A DNA stretch of 64,000 bases. It comes from Propionivibrio sp. (GTDB lineage Bacteria; Pseudomonadota; Gammaproteobacteria; Burkholderiales; Rhodocyclaceae). Position 1 is the first letter of the stretch. Every line of letters begins with the position of its first letter. Positions 54,576-63,479 of the stretch are shown here, piece after piece. A model generated the notes under the pieces. That model saw only the letters and a list, made by a program, of their open reading frames with translations, had not been told where the DNA came from and made no database searches. Location of the stretch: the NCBI GenBank assembly GCA_016705685.1, contig JADJLB010000001.1, positions 124,001 to 188,000 on the forward strand. Reading direction: 5' to 3'. The translations under genes and the position numbers were made by a program.

Positions 54576-56192
54576 TCAGATTGCCAGCGAGGCCTCCGGA
54601 TCGTCGATCTGCGATTCTTCGAGATATTGTTCGGCATAGCGCAGATACACCTTCTGCTTGATGAAAACGTCAAACAGATCGGGGTCGATGTGGCCGTTTT
54701 TGCGGAAGTTGCTCAGAATGTGCAATGCCTGCGAAAGTTTCATGCCGGGCTTGTAGGGCCGGTCGCGCGCCGTCAGCGCCTCGAAAATGTCGGCGATGCC
54801 CATGATCCGCGCCTGCACCGACATCTCGTCGCGCTTGAGGCCTCGCGGGTAACCCTTGCCGTCCATGCGTTCATGATGACCGCCGGCGTACTCCGGAACG
54901 CGCTTGAGGTGTTTCGGCCAGGGCAGCGATTCGAGCATCTTGATCGTTGCGACGATATGATAATTGATTGTTTCCCGCTCGGCCTGGGTCAGCGTTCCGG
55001 CCCGGATGGTCAGATTCTCGACTTCGTCATCGGTCAGGAAATCGATTTCAGTCCCCGTGCCATCGACCCAACGGTAGGTCTTCGAAATGCGTCGCACACG
55101 TTCCTGGTCCTCGGCTTTCATCGATTCGCCGCCGACGTTAACGCGGCGCAGGAAGTCTCGATCATCGTCGATGGCGCGCTGCCGCTCATGCCAGGCCTGC
55201 TCGGCCGACACACGGTCGGCGCCGGCCGACACATCACGCAGCATGGCCAGCTCGGCATCGCGACGGATCACTTCGAAGCGTGTATCGACCATCTGGATGC
55301 GGTCGAAAATGGTCTGCAGCTTGGTCGCTTTGTCGACCACATGCACCGGCGTCGTGACTTTGCCGCAATCGTGCAGCAGGCCAGCAATTTTCAGTTCGTA
55401 ACGGTCCTTGTCGCTCATCCTGAAACTGGACATCGGCCCGTCGCGGGTCGCATCCACCGCCTCGGCCAGCATCATCGTCAGCGAAGGAACACGCTGGCAA
55501 TGGCCCCCGGTGTAGGGCGATTTCTCGTCGATGGCCAGATTGATCAGCGTGATGAAGGCCTCGAACAGTTCTTCCAGCTGGCTGATCAGGAGGCGGTTGG
55601 TCAGGGCGATGGCGGCCTGCGAAGCCAGCGACTCGGCAAGCCGCTGATCGGCGTCGGAAAACACGCAGACATTACGACTGGCCGGATCGATGGCGTTGAT
55701 CAGTTGCAGCACGCCGATGACCTCGTTTTCGTGATTCTTCATCGGCACGGTGAGGAAGGACTGCGAGCGGTAACCGGTCACCTGATCGAATTTTCGCGTT
55801 CCCGAAAAATCGAATCCCTCGGCCGCATAGGCATCGGCGATATTGACCGTGCTGGCATGAATCGCCGAATAAGCGGCCACCAGCGTGTTGTTTTCTTCGC
55901 CATTCTCGCGATACAGCGGAAGATCCTGAAACTTGGCCGAAATGGGTTCGCCGGTGGTTCCGCCATAGGCGATGTTCAGCGAGTCGGTGCGCACGATTTC
56001 AAATCGCAGGGATTGCCGGTCTTCCCCGACACGGTAGAGCGTGCCGCCATCGGCATGCGTAATCGCCTTCGCGGCAAGCAGGATGTTTTCCAGCAAACGA
56101 TCGATGTTCCGCTCGCTGGAAAGCGCAACGCCAATGGCATTGAGTTGCTCGAAGCGCTGAAATAAGTCGTTGATGGGCTCCACGGCTTTCAC
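54576..56192 (-). CDS. GAF-HD-GYP domain protein (putative c-di-GMP phosphodiesterase)
   Basis: A 538-residue soluble protein. A GAF domain (about 15-195) is followed by a split HD-GYP domain. HD appears in LLHDCGK near 278, then about 100 residues of inserted sequence, then [13 protein letters not shown] near 445 with the GYP triad intact. This predicts hydrolysis of cyclic-di-GMP with ligand control through GAF. The final 20 residues are acidic. It begins 2 bases after the GAF-ATPase gene and is the last gene of the signalling operon. Confidence 0.9.
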   Translation of the reverse strand: MKAVEPINDLFQRFEQLNAIGVALSSERNIDRLLENILLAAKAITHADGGTLYRVGEDRQSLRFEIVRTDSLNIAYGGTTGEPISAKFQDLPLYRENGEENNTLVAAYSAIHASTVNIADAYAAEGFDFSGTRKFDQVTGYRSQSFLTVPMKNHENEVIGVLQLINAIDPASRNVCVFSDADQRLAESLASQAAIALTNRLLISQLEELFEAFITLINLAIDEKSPYTGGHCQRVPSLTMMLAEAVDATRDGPMSSFRMSDKDRYELKIAGLLHDCGKVTTPVHVVDKATKLQTIFDRIQMVDTRFEVIRRDAELAMLRDVSAGADRVSAEQAWHERQRAIDDDRDFLRRVNVGGESMKAEDQERVRRISKTYRWVDGTGTEIDFLTDDEVENLTIRAGTLTQAERETINYHIVATIKMLESLPWPKHLKRVPEYAGGHHERMDGKGYPRGLKRDEMSVQARIMGIADIFEALTARDRPYKPGMKLSQALHILSNFRKNGHIDPDLFDVFIKQKVYLRYAEQYLEESQIDDPEASLAI

Positions 56193-56194
56193 TC

Positions 56195-58576
56195 CTACTT
56201 GATGCAGACCGAACGAACCTGCTTGATGTCGGTGATGCCGGACATGATCTTTTCGATCCCGTCCATCTTGAGCGTACGCATCCCTTCGTTCAGGGCTGTG
56301 GCCAGCAGTTCAGCCACGTGAGCGTGCTCCTGTATCTGCCGTTTCAGCCGATCGGTGCCAACCAGCAACTCGTGCAAACCGACCCGGCCTTTGTATCCGC
56401 TTCCGCTGCATGCCTCGCAGCCTTTGGCGCGGTAGAGGGTGAATTTGTTTTCCTTGGCGTAGTGCTTGAGCCATTCCTGGTGAACGGCATTGGCCGCCGC
56501 CTTGGGGTCCTTCTTCCAGTGATCGGTATTGCTCAGTTCCTCGCAATATTCCGTGAGCAGATGCTTGATTTCCTCCGGCGCCGGCGAATAGGCTTCCTTG
56601 CACGATTTGCACAGACGCCGGGCCAGACGCTGGGCGAGTATGCCGAGCAACGCATCGGCAAAGTTGAAGGGATCCATGCCCATGTCCAGCAGGCGGTTGA
56701 TCGACTCGGGCGCGCTGTTGGTATGCAGCGTGGCAAACACCAGATGACCGGTCAGCGAGGCTTCGATTCCGATCGAAACCGTTTCCTTGTCGCGCATTTC
56801 ACCGACCATGATGACATCCGGGTCGGCGCGCAGGAAGGCACGCATCACCGTCGCGAAGTCGAGCCCGGCTTTCTTGTTGATCTGGACCTGGCGCAGGCCT
56901 TTCTGGGTGATTTCCACCGGGTCCTCGGCGGTCCAGATCTTGGTCTCCGGCTTGTTGATGTAGCTCATGATCGAATGCAGCGTCGTGGTCTTGCCCGAGC
57001 CCGTGGGACCGCAAACAAAGAACAGGCCGTAGGGTTTGCTGATTACTTCTTTGAGCCGCGCAAGATTCCCGGGGCTGACGCCCAGACTGTCGAGCGGAAT
57101 TGGTTCGCCGGCGGCGAGGATGCGCATCACCACGTCTTCCATCCCGCCCGCCGTGGGGAGCGTGGCCACGCGCAGCTCGATGTCGAGCGGCCCGAATTTC
57201 TTGAATTTGATCTTGCCGTCCTGCGGCCGGCGCTTCTCGGAGATGTCAAGATCGCACATGATCTTGATGCGCGCAATCAGCGCGCTGCGATACGAGGCCG
57301 GGACTTCGATATACGCGCCGAGCGCGCCGTCCTTGCGGAAGCGCACCAGGGTCTTTTCCTTGCCCGGCCGCGGTTCAATGTGTATATCGGAGGCGCCCTG
57401 CTGGTAGGCTTCGACGATGATTTTATTCACCAGGCGCACCAGTTCGTTGTCTGCGGCGGCTGTCAGTTCGTCCGAGCCGCTGCCTTGTTCGCCGGTTTCG
57501 CCTTCATCCAGCCCCGAGAGCAGATCGCCGACCGAGCCCAGGTCGGACAGTGCGCCGAAGAACTGGTCGATGGTCTGCTGGAATTCGGTATTGGTCGTGA
57601 CGCGGTAGGCGATCTTGCTCTTCGGAAAAATATTGTTGACGACCCTGGCGCCCTTGATGCGCTCGGGGTCCATCGAAATAACAACGATCCCCTCCTGGCC
57701 TTCCTCCACCGGCAACCACTGATTGGCTTCGACGTAGTCGCGCTTGAGGTTCCTCAGCAGGTCCATCGGCTTGATGCGATCCGGCCGGAAAGGCTCGTAG
57801 GGCACACTGAAAAAACTGGAAAGGGCGATACCGATGGCCGGCAGCTTGACCTGGAACTCCTTGGTTAGAACCTGTTCGAGATCGATGCCCTTGCGCCGCG
57901 CCGAACGCTGTGCCAGATCGAGCTCTTCGGCCGATAAAATGGCCTCCGTAACCAACCCATCGTATTTCGAACGCATCAACTTGGCCGGTTTCTGGCGCTG
58001 TACGAAAGCCACGGCCAGCGTCTGCGCCAGGCTATGCACGCCCTCTTCGGCTAGCGCTGAAAAAGGCATATCCATGCGACTGTTGATCAGTTGCACCACG
58101 CCGAGCAACTCGTCGCTTTGCGCATCAATGACGGGGGCCACGAGCATCTGTTTGGAGCGATACCCCGTCCGCTTGTCGACTTCCTTGAGAAATTGCATCA
58201 CCGGGCTATAGCTTTTGAGTTCAACATCATCGTAGACGTCGTCGATATTGACCACCTTGCGCGTTTCGGCAACATATCCGGCCACGCTGTGCTCTGAAAT
58301 CGGCAGCTTGAGATCCTTGAACGAGTTGAGTCCGGTCTTGACCTTGGAGACGATGCTCTGCTTGTCTTCGCTGACCGCGTAGATGGTCAGGCGGTCGCAA
58401 CTGAACAAATCGCAGATATCCTGCGACATCTCAAGCATGATCTCGTCCGTGTTGCTTTTAGCATGAATCTTGTTGGTGACGATCTGGAGTTTCTTGAGAA
58501 ATTCCAGGCGATTGTTCATGTCACCGGCAACAACATTTTCCATTGGCGATTTGGCCCTATAACAACCCTGATCCAT
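56195..58576 (-). CDS. GAF-containing PilB/GspE-family ATPase
   Basis: A 793-residue secretion/pilus assembly ATPase with an extra N-terminal GAF domain (about 25-195), an MshEN-like region (about 210-330) and the motor domain. Walker A GPTGSGKTT is near 523, the Asp box near 545-590, Walker B VGEMRD near 595 and the His box HTNSAPESI near 620. A zinc site has CKSC (near 660) and CEAC (near 728). PilB proteins are usually about 570 residues, so the GAF fusion suggests ligand control. No other pilus or secretion gene is adjacent. All candidate starts (58576, 58543, 58519) have weak ribosome sites. Confidence 0.88.
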   Translation of the reverse strand: MDQGCYRAKSPMENVVAGDMNNRLEFLKKLQIVTNKIHAKSNTDEIMLEMSQDICDLFSCDRLTIYAVSEDKQSIVSKVKTGLNSFKDLKLPISEHSVAGYVAETRKVVNIDDVYDDVELKSYSPVMQFLKEVDKRTGYRSKQMLVAPVIDAQSDELLGVVQLINSRMDMPFSALAEEGVHSLAQTLAVAFVQRQKPAKLMRSKYDGLVTEAILSAEELDLAQRSARRKGIDLEQVLTKEFQVKLPAIGIALSSFFSVPYEPFRPDRIKPMDLLRNLKRDYVEANQWLPVEEGQEGIVVISMDPERIKGARVVNNIFPKSKIAYRVTTNTEFQQTIDQFFGALSDLGSVGDLLSGLDEGETGEQGSGSDELTAAADNELVRLVNKIIVEAYQQGASDIHIEPRPGKEKTLVRFRKDGALGAYIEVPASYRSALIARIKIMCDLDISEKRRPQDGKIKFKKFGPLDIELRVATLPTAGGMEDVVMRILAAGEPIPLDSLGVSPGNLARLKEVISKPYGLFFVCGPTGSGKTTTLHSIMSYINKPETKIWTAEDPVEITQKGLRQVQINKKAGLDFATVMRAFLRADPDVIMVGEMRDKETVSIGIEASLTGHLVFATLHTNSAPESINRLLDMGMDPFNFADALLGILAQRLARRLCKSCKEAYSPAPEEIKHLLTEYCEELSNTDHWKKDPKAAANAVHQEWLKHYAKENKFTLYRAKGCEACSGSGYKGRVGLHELLVGTDRLKRQIQEHAHVAELLATALNEGMRTLKMDGIEKIMSGITDIKQVRSVCIK

Positions 58577-58591
58577 AAATCAATCGAACAT

Positions 58592-59674
58592 TCAAGGCAG
58601 ACTACCCTCTCGGCCTTTCAAGCCATCTTTCAGGCAACAGGCGCGATAGCCCCGTTGCGAAAGCAGAAAGGCGGCTGCCGAGCTGCGTCGTCCGCTTTGA
58701 CAATACGTGATGTATTCGCGGTCGCGGTCGAGCAGGCCGATTGCGTTACGGATTTCACTGAGTGGGACATTGACCGCACCGGTCAACCGATCATTGCGGT
58801 ATTCCGAGGGATACCTGACATCGATCCACAGGGCACCGCCGGAAACGTGCTGTAGCGCCTCTGCCCATGAAATCCGTTTGAGCAGGGGTTCGCGCAGAAG
58901 CTCGACGAAATCGCTCTTCTTGAGACGCAGCAGAACACCGGATGTTTTCATGCCAACCGTCGCATTGCGGGTGCCCTCGACAACCAGCGCTTCCTCGCCA
59001 AAGGCGTCGCCGGCTTTCAACTCGGCCAACGGCATGTCGACGCCGCCCACCTTGCGCGTCACGACGCAGCGGCCATTTTCGATGATGTAATAAAAATCAC
59101 CCGCGTCGCCCTCGCGCAGGATCGTTTCACCGGCCTTGGCCTTGATCCGTTCGAAGCGCTTGAAGAGTTCGTCGATGCTGGCCGAAGGCAGGCGCGACAA
59201 CGAGCCATCCGTCAGGCTTTGCAGGCGAAATGCCCCGGACATGACGCGCCAGTCGGTGGCTTCCGGACTGCTGTCAGCGGGGTCGATGCCGGCGGACAAC
59301 TGGTCCCAGGTCATGATGATGTCGAGCACTTCATCGTCGACGCGAATCAATTCGACGTCGGTGATGGCTTTGCCATGCGTCACTTGCGGCGGCCGCTTCC
59401 CCAGCGGCCACAGCGATGCTTCACACCCCCCGACGAGGACAAAGGAGGATCCATCGTCATAAGACAGTTTGAGTTCGCCGGACAACAGATAGACCGACTG
59501 CCCCTGAATGCCGCGCAGGCGGAAAGGGTCCAGACCGCGATTCACCGCCTCGGTCGAGCACATCCCGGCCAACTCGCTCAAACGCAGGGCGGACAGCGCG
59601 CAAATGGGCTCCAGCCGGCGCAGCACGTTCGGGGAAACCGCCGGTGCACTCGTTGGCCTGGATTCGTTCGTCAT
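58592..59674 (-). CDS. Cyclic nucleotide-binding and rhodanese domain protein
   Basis: A 360-residue fusion. A degenerate cNMP-like domain (about 15-130) precedes a canonical one (about 165-265) whose phosphate-binding cassette reads FGEEALVVEGTRNATV with the arginine expected to hold cAMP. A rhodanese domain (about 275-360) ends it, with active-site Cys in CQSGRRS near 323. There is no DNA-binding domain, so it is not a CRP-type regulator. It lies 3 bases after the metallo-hydrolase gene. Its job might be cAMP-gated sulfur or thiol chemistry (inference). Confidence 0.88.
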   Translation of the reverse strand: MTNESRPTSAPAVSPNVLRRLEPICALSALRLSELAGMCSTEAVNRGLDPFRLRGIQGQSVYLLSGELKLSYDDGSSFVLVGGCEASLWPLGKRPPQVTHGKAITDVELIRVDDEVLDIIMTWDQLSAGIDPADSSPEATDWRVMSGAFRLQSLTDGSLSRLPSASIDELFKRFERIKAKAGETILREGDAGDFYYIIENGRCVVTRKVGGVDMPLAELKAGDAFGEEALVVEGTRNATVGMKTSGVLLRLKKSDFVELLREPLLKRISWAEALQHVSGGALWIDVRYPSEYRNDRLTGAVNVPLSEIRNAIGLLDRDREYITYCQSGRRSSAAAFLLSQRGYRACCLKDGLKGREGSLP

Positions 59675-59677
59675 GGC

Positions 59678-60445
59678 TCAGAACTCGAAAACCTGATTGT
59701 TTTGCAGCATGCCTGGCTTGTAATCGCCGGCACATTGCTCGATTTCGCCCATGATCAGCTCGATCTGGCCAGGTTTCAGGTGCGATATGTAGATTTCCGC
59801 GTCACGCGCCAATTTGAGTAGCTCTTCGCCGAGCATGCTGGGGCACAAATGCTTCGACATGACGGCCAGGCGTTTCTCCTGATTGGAAAACGCGGTTTCG
59901 ATAATCAGGTAACGTAAATTGGCAATCCGGTTGAGTACCGGCCAGAAGGCGTCGTTGCTTGTTGTGTCCCCGGTGAAGACGAGGCTGCCCGCTCCGGAAT
60001 CCAGATGGTAACCGACGGCGGGAACGGTATGTTCTGCCGGAACGGCCGTAATGGATCGATCGCCGAGTCGGATTTTCTCTCCGAGACGAATGGCCTTGTA
60101 TTGCATCACCGCTTCTTCACGAATCGAGATCTCGCTGAAATCGGGCCAGATCGCCCAGTTGAAAATATGATTCTGGATGATTTCAAGCGTTGCATCGGTC
60201 GAATAAACGGTTACCGGCTTGGCGCGCATGTCGGCAATCGAATCGATCATCAGGGGCAGCGAAGCAATGTGATCAAGGTGTGAATGGGTAATGAACACAT
60301 GGTCGATCATCGCCAGTTCGGCGAGCGTGAGATCGGCCACGCCCGTCCCGGCGTCGATCAGGATGTCATGATCGACGAGCATCGAGGTGGTGCGCAAGTG
60401 GCGACCACCGATTCCTCCGCTACAGCCAAGAATTCTGACCTTCAT
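59678..60445 (-). CDS. Class II cAMP phosphodiesterase-like metallo-beta-lactamase fold protein
   Basis: A 255-residue MBL-fold hydrolase. The metal-binding HSHLDH motif is at 54-59, later ligands are in AEHTV and the Asp of FTGDTTSND, and a terminal His lies in SHLKPG. The NHIFNWAIWPDF stretch and overall plan match class II 3',5'-cyclic nucleotide phosphodiesterases (CpdP/PDE1 type). Linkage to a cyclase and a cNMP-binding protein supports that over an RNase Z role. It follows the cyclase by 38 bases. Confidence 0.8.
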   Translation of the reverse strand: MKVRILGCSGGIGGRHLRTTSMLVDHDILIDAGTGVADLTLAELAMIDHVFITHSHLDHIASLPLMIDSIADMRAKPVTVYSTDATLEIIQNHIFNWAIWPDFSEISIREEAVMQYKAIRLGEKIRLGDRSITAVPAEHTVPAVGYHLDSGAGSLVFTGDTTSNDAFWPVLNRIANLRYLIIETAFSNQEKRLAVMSKHLCPSMLGEELLKLARDAEIYISHLKPGQIELIMGEIEQCAGDYKPGMLQNNQVFEF

Positions 60446-60483
60446 TGCGTCTCCATCAGGTTAGGCCTGAGTTTTAACGAACT

Positions 60484-62697
60484 TCACTTTGTTTCAAACG
60501 TCATTACACCATCCCAGTCATCCCCCGGCGGGCTGGCGCGGTAATGCGTGATACGTTTCGCATAAACCTGATAAAGATCGCGGCCCGGACTCATGCGCGA
60601 CAAATTATATAGCTGCAGTTCGGCCTGATCCCAATCCTGCTGGCGATAAAGGCGCAGGGCCTGATTCCAGAGTTTAAGCTCATCCTGCACGGCTTTGTCG
60701 ATCTGTTCGGCCGTCCCCAGGGGCTCGAAAATTCCAACCGGCTCATCCTTGCCCTTGACCCGGACGCGATCGACTTCGCGATACACCATGTTCTTGACCA
60801 GCGTTTTGGTGGCATCGCTGACGAGAATCCCGACGCCGTACTGCTTGGTAAGCCCTTCCAGCCGTGAAGCAAGATTGACCGCATCGCCCATGACGGTGTA
60901 GGACTTGCGCACTTGCGACCCCATATCGCCCACTGTCATCGTTCCGCTGTTGATGCCTATGCCAATGCGTAGCGCCGGCCAACCACGCGCCTTGAAAGGC
61001 TCGTCGAGCGTGCGCAATTCAGCCTGCATCTCAAGCGCCGTGGAGACGGCATGCCAGGCGTGATCGGCGTCGGCTACCGGCGCACCCCAAAAAGCCATGA
61101 TCGCGTCGCCAATATACTTATCCAGCGTTCCACGATTCTTCTGGACAACGCGGGTCATCGCACCCAGATAGGCGTTCATCAGTTGCGTCAGTTCCTTGGG
61201 GTCCAGCCCCTCCGAGATACTGGTAAACCCGCGGACATCCGAAAACAACACGGTAAGCTCGGCGTTCTTGCCTTCCATGCTGTAGCGTTCGGGATCGCGC
61301 GCCATTTCGTCGACGAGTTCGGGTGGCACGTACTGGCCAAAAAGCTCGGCAAACTGGCGCTTGCTGCGCGTCTCGACGAAATAGCCCCAGGACATGTTCA
61401 GTGCATAGAGCGCGAGAATGGCCGAAATAACGGTAGCCAGAGGCATCACCAAACCGGAAGTCCACAGATAGAAGTTGAGACCGGCTGCGACCAGCAGCAT
61501 GCCCGCGGCCAGCAAGGTGGCGCGCAAAGGGGAAAGTATCGGCAGCAGCAAAGCCAGCGCCAGCGTGCACAACGAAAGCTGCACGATGTCCGCGCCAAGG
61601 ACATAGGATGGCTTTTGTTTGATGTCTGCATCGAGCATGCCGGCGACCAGATTGGCGTGGATCTCGACGCCTGGATAGGTGTTGCCGACCGGCGTTACCC
61701 GCAGATCCATCAGGCCCGGCGCGGTTGTTCCGAGCAGAACGATCTTCCCGGCGAGTTGTTCGTGCTTCAAGCGACCGTTCAGGGCATCGGACGCCGACAG
61801 ATAGTTGAAGCTACCCTGCGGGCCACGGTACGGAATCAGGCTGGCGCCGTTTTCGTCAACCGGAATACGCAACACCCCTTTGTCCGCAGGCAAATCGAGC
61901 CACTCGAGACCGCTCTTCGGTCCCGAATCGGGGTATCCGGGAATGATCGACGGCTTGCCCAGCAATACCCGCACCATGGCCAGCGAGAGCGCTTCGTAGT
62001 ACTGGCCATCGTGTTCGGCCAGCATGGGCACCCGTCGCGAGGTACCGTCGAAATCGACGATCGGATTAAAATGCCCGGCATTGACAGCATTGCTCTGGAA
62101 TTCAGGCAGATTTCCGCCGAATCCGCTCCACGAGGTTAAGTCAACGCTTCGGCCCCTGAATGTGCCCGACGACAGCACGGGCGCCGGCAGAGCGCCGTTT
62201 CGGTTGGCCCGGTCAAGGTTGGTGAAATAAAAACCCAGTACCACCGGCCGGTTGTGCAAGGATTCGGCAAAACGCCGATCGAAATCCAATTCGCCGCGCA
62301 GCCCCTTCAAGGCCGACTGGAACGCCGGATCATTCTTGAGCACGCCACCCGCGATGGATTCCAGGGAAGACAGCCCGGAACTCTTGTCCGGTTCGGCAAA
62401 CACCACGTCGAAACCCAGCAAGGCAATCTTGTAGTTGTCGAACAGTTTTGCCACCAGGGTGGCCATCGTGTCGCGACTCCAGGGCCAGCGACCGACTTCG
62501 GCTAGGCTTTTCTCGTCGATATCGAGTATGACGATGCGTTCATCGACACCGCCTTTGGTGGTCAGCCGGAGTCGCGTATCGTAGATGAATGCGTCAAGGG
62601 TATTGAGCAATGCAATCTGGTATACCTTGGCCGAATGGCCGAAAAAAACCAGGGCCAGCGCCAGGCCGAGCGCGATTCTGATGAGGTTCTTCTTCAA
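60484..62697 (-). CDS. CHASE2-domain class III adenylate cyclase
   Basis: A 737-residue membrane protein. One N-terminal helix (about 7-25) leads into an extracytoplasmic CHASE2 domain (about 35-350), three helices (about 365-435) and a cytoplasmic cyclase domain (about 470-650). The metal Asp residues are in FSDVRGF and YIGDAIM. The lysine in DKYIGD and Asp in MGDAVNLASR are the residues expected for ATP over GTP. A TPR-like helical tail follows. It should make cAMP in response to an external signal. It lies 23 bases after the FHA gene. Confidence 0.92.
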   Translation of the reverse strand: MKKNLIRIALGLALALVFFGHSAKVYQIALLNTLDAFIYDTRLRLTTKGGVDERIVILDIDEKSLAEVGRWPWSRDTMATLVAKLFDNYKIALLGFDVVFAEPDKSSGLSSLESIAGGVLKNDPAFQSALKGLRGELDFDRRFAESLHNRPVVLGFYFTNLDRANRNGALPAPVLSSGTFRGRSVDLTSWSGFGGNLPEFQSNAVNAGHFNPIVDFDGTSRRVPMLAEHDGQYYEALSLAMVRVLLGKPSIIPGYPDSGPKSGLEWLDLPADKGVLRIPVDENGASLIPYRGPQGSFNYLSASDALNGRLKHEQLAGKIVLLGTTAPGLMDLRVTPVGNTYPGVEIHANLVAGMLDADIKQKPSYVLGADIVQLSLCTLALALLLPILSPLRATLLAAGMLLVAAGLNFYLWTSGLVMPLATVISAILALYALNMSWGYFVETRSKRQFAELFGQYVPPELVDEMARDPERYSMEGKNAELTVLFSDVRGFTSISEGLDPKELTQLMNAYLGAMTRVVQKNRGTLDKYIGDAIMAFWGAPVADADHAWHAVSTALEMQAELRTLDEPFKARGWPALRIGIGINSGTMTVGDMGSQVRKSYTVMGDAVNLASRLEGLTKQYGVGILVSDATKTLVKNMVYREVDRVRVKGKDEPVGIFEPLGTAEQIDKAVQDELKLWNQALRLYRQQDWDQAELQLYNLSRMSPGRDLYQVYAKRITHYRASPPGDDWDGVMTFETK

Positions 62698-62720
62698 TTC
62701 GCCATTGGCCTTGATAGCTA

Positions 62721-63467
62721 TCAGTTCTTCAGGAAGAACTCCATCTTGATACCCGCAATTTCAATGACATCATGATCGGCCAACTGGTGTGCCTGTGCAT
62801 CGACCGTCTGGCCATTCAGTACCGGATACTGCTTGCCTTCAACATGGGTGATGAAATAGCCGTGCGGCCTGCGGGCGATAACAGCGACCTGCACGCCAGG
62901 TTTGCCCAGCGTGGTTAGCGTCTTGGTCAGCTCCAGTTCGCGGCCGGCATTGGCACCGTTGAGGATCTGGATCGCGCCGGCGGCCGGTGCGGCGGCCGCC
63001 GCTGGCGCAACCGGTGCCGTTGGTGCCGCCGGTTCCGGCTTGCCGGACTGCGTATCGTCGAACGAATTCTTTCCGTCGACCGGGGCTGCGGCCTGCGGCT
63101 GGGCTTCAGGTGGCGGTCTCATGGCATTCGGGCGCAAAACCATGGTCTTTTCAAAGTCGGCTGCCTCGGCATGATGCACCTGCTCGGCAATGTATTTGAG
63201 CTTGTACTTGCCCAACTCGATGACGTCACCGTTCTTCAGGAAATGTTTCTTGGCCGGCTGCCCATTGACCAGCGTTCCATTGGTGCTGTTCAGATCCTCA
63301 AGGAAGGAGTCGTTGAGGATCGTCACGACCGCTGCATGTTCGCCACTGATCGCCAGATTGTCGATCTGAATGTCGTTGCTTGCTTTGCGGCCAATACTCA
63401 TCCGCTCCTTGGTCAATGGAATTTCCTTCAGAACCAGACCGTCCATGCTCAGTATCAGCTTAGCCAT
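62721..63467 (-). CDS. Two-FHA-domain protein
   Basis: A 248-residue soluble protein. The first FHA domain (about 20-95) has the full phosphothreonine site (SIGRKASNDI, ISGEHA, LNSTNGTLVNG). A Pro/Ala-rich linker (about 115-165) leads to a second, more diverged FHA (about 165-245). It likely docks a Thr-phosphorylated partner made by a Ser/Thr kinase outside the window and opposed by the PP2C gene 12 bases upstream. Confidence 0.9.
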   Translation of the reverse strand: MAKLILSMDGLVLKEIPLTKERMSIGRKASNDIQIDNLAISGEHAAVVTILNDSFLEDLNSTNGTLVNGQPAKKHFLKNGDVIELGKYKLKYIAEQVHHAEAADFEKTMVLRPNAMRPPPEAQPQAAAPVDGKNSFDDTQSGKPEPAAPTAPVAPAAAAAPAAGAIQILNGANAGRELELTKTLTTLGKPGVQVAVIARRPHGYFITHVEGKQYPVLNGQTVDAQAHQLADHDVIEIAGIKMEFFLKN

Positions 63468-63479
63468 TGTCTTCCATCC

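Noticed and set aside
56318-57868. Plus-strand open frame of 516 codons over the GAF-ATPase gene
   Set aside because: Antisense to Walker and zinc motifs that are plainly conserved on the minus strand.
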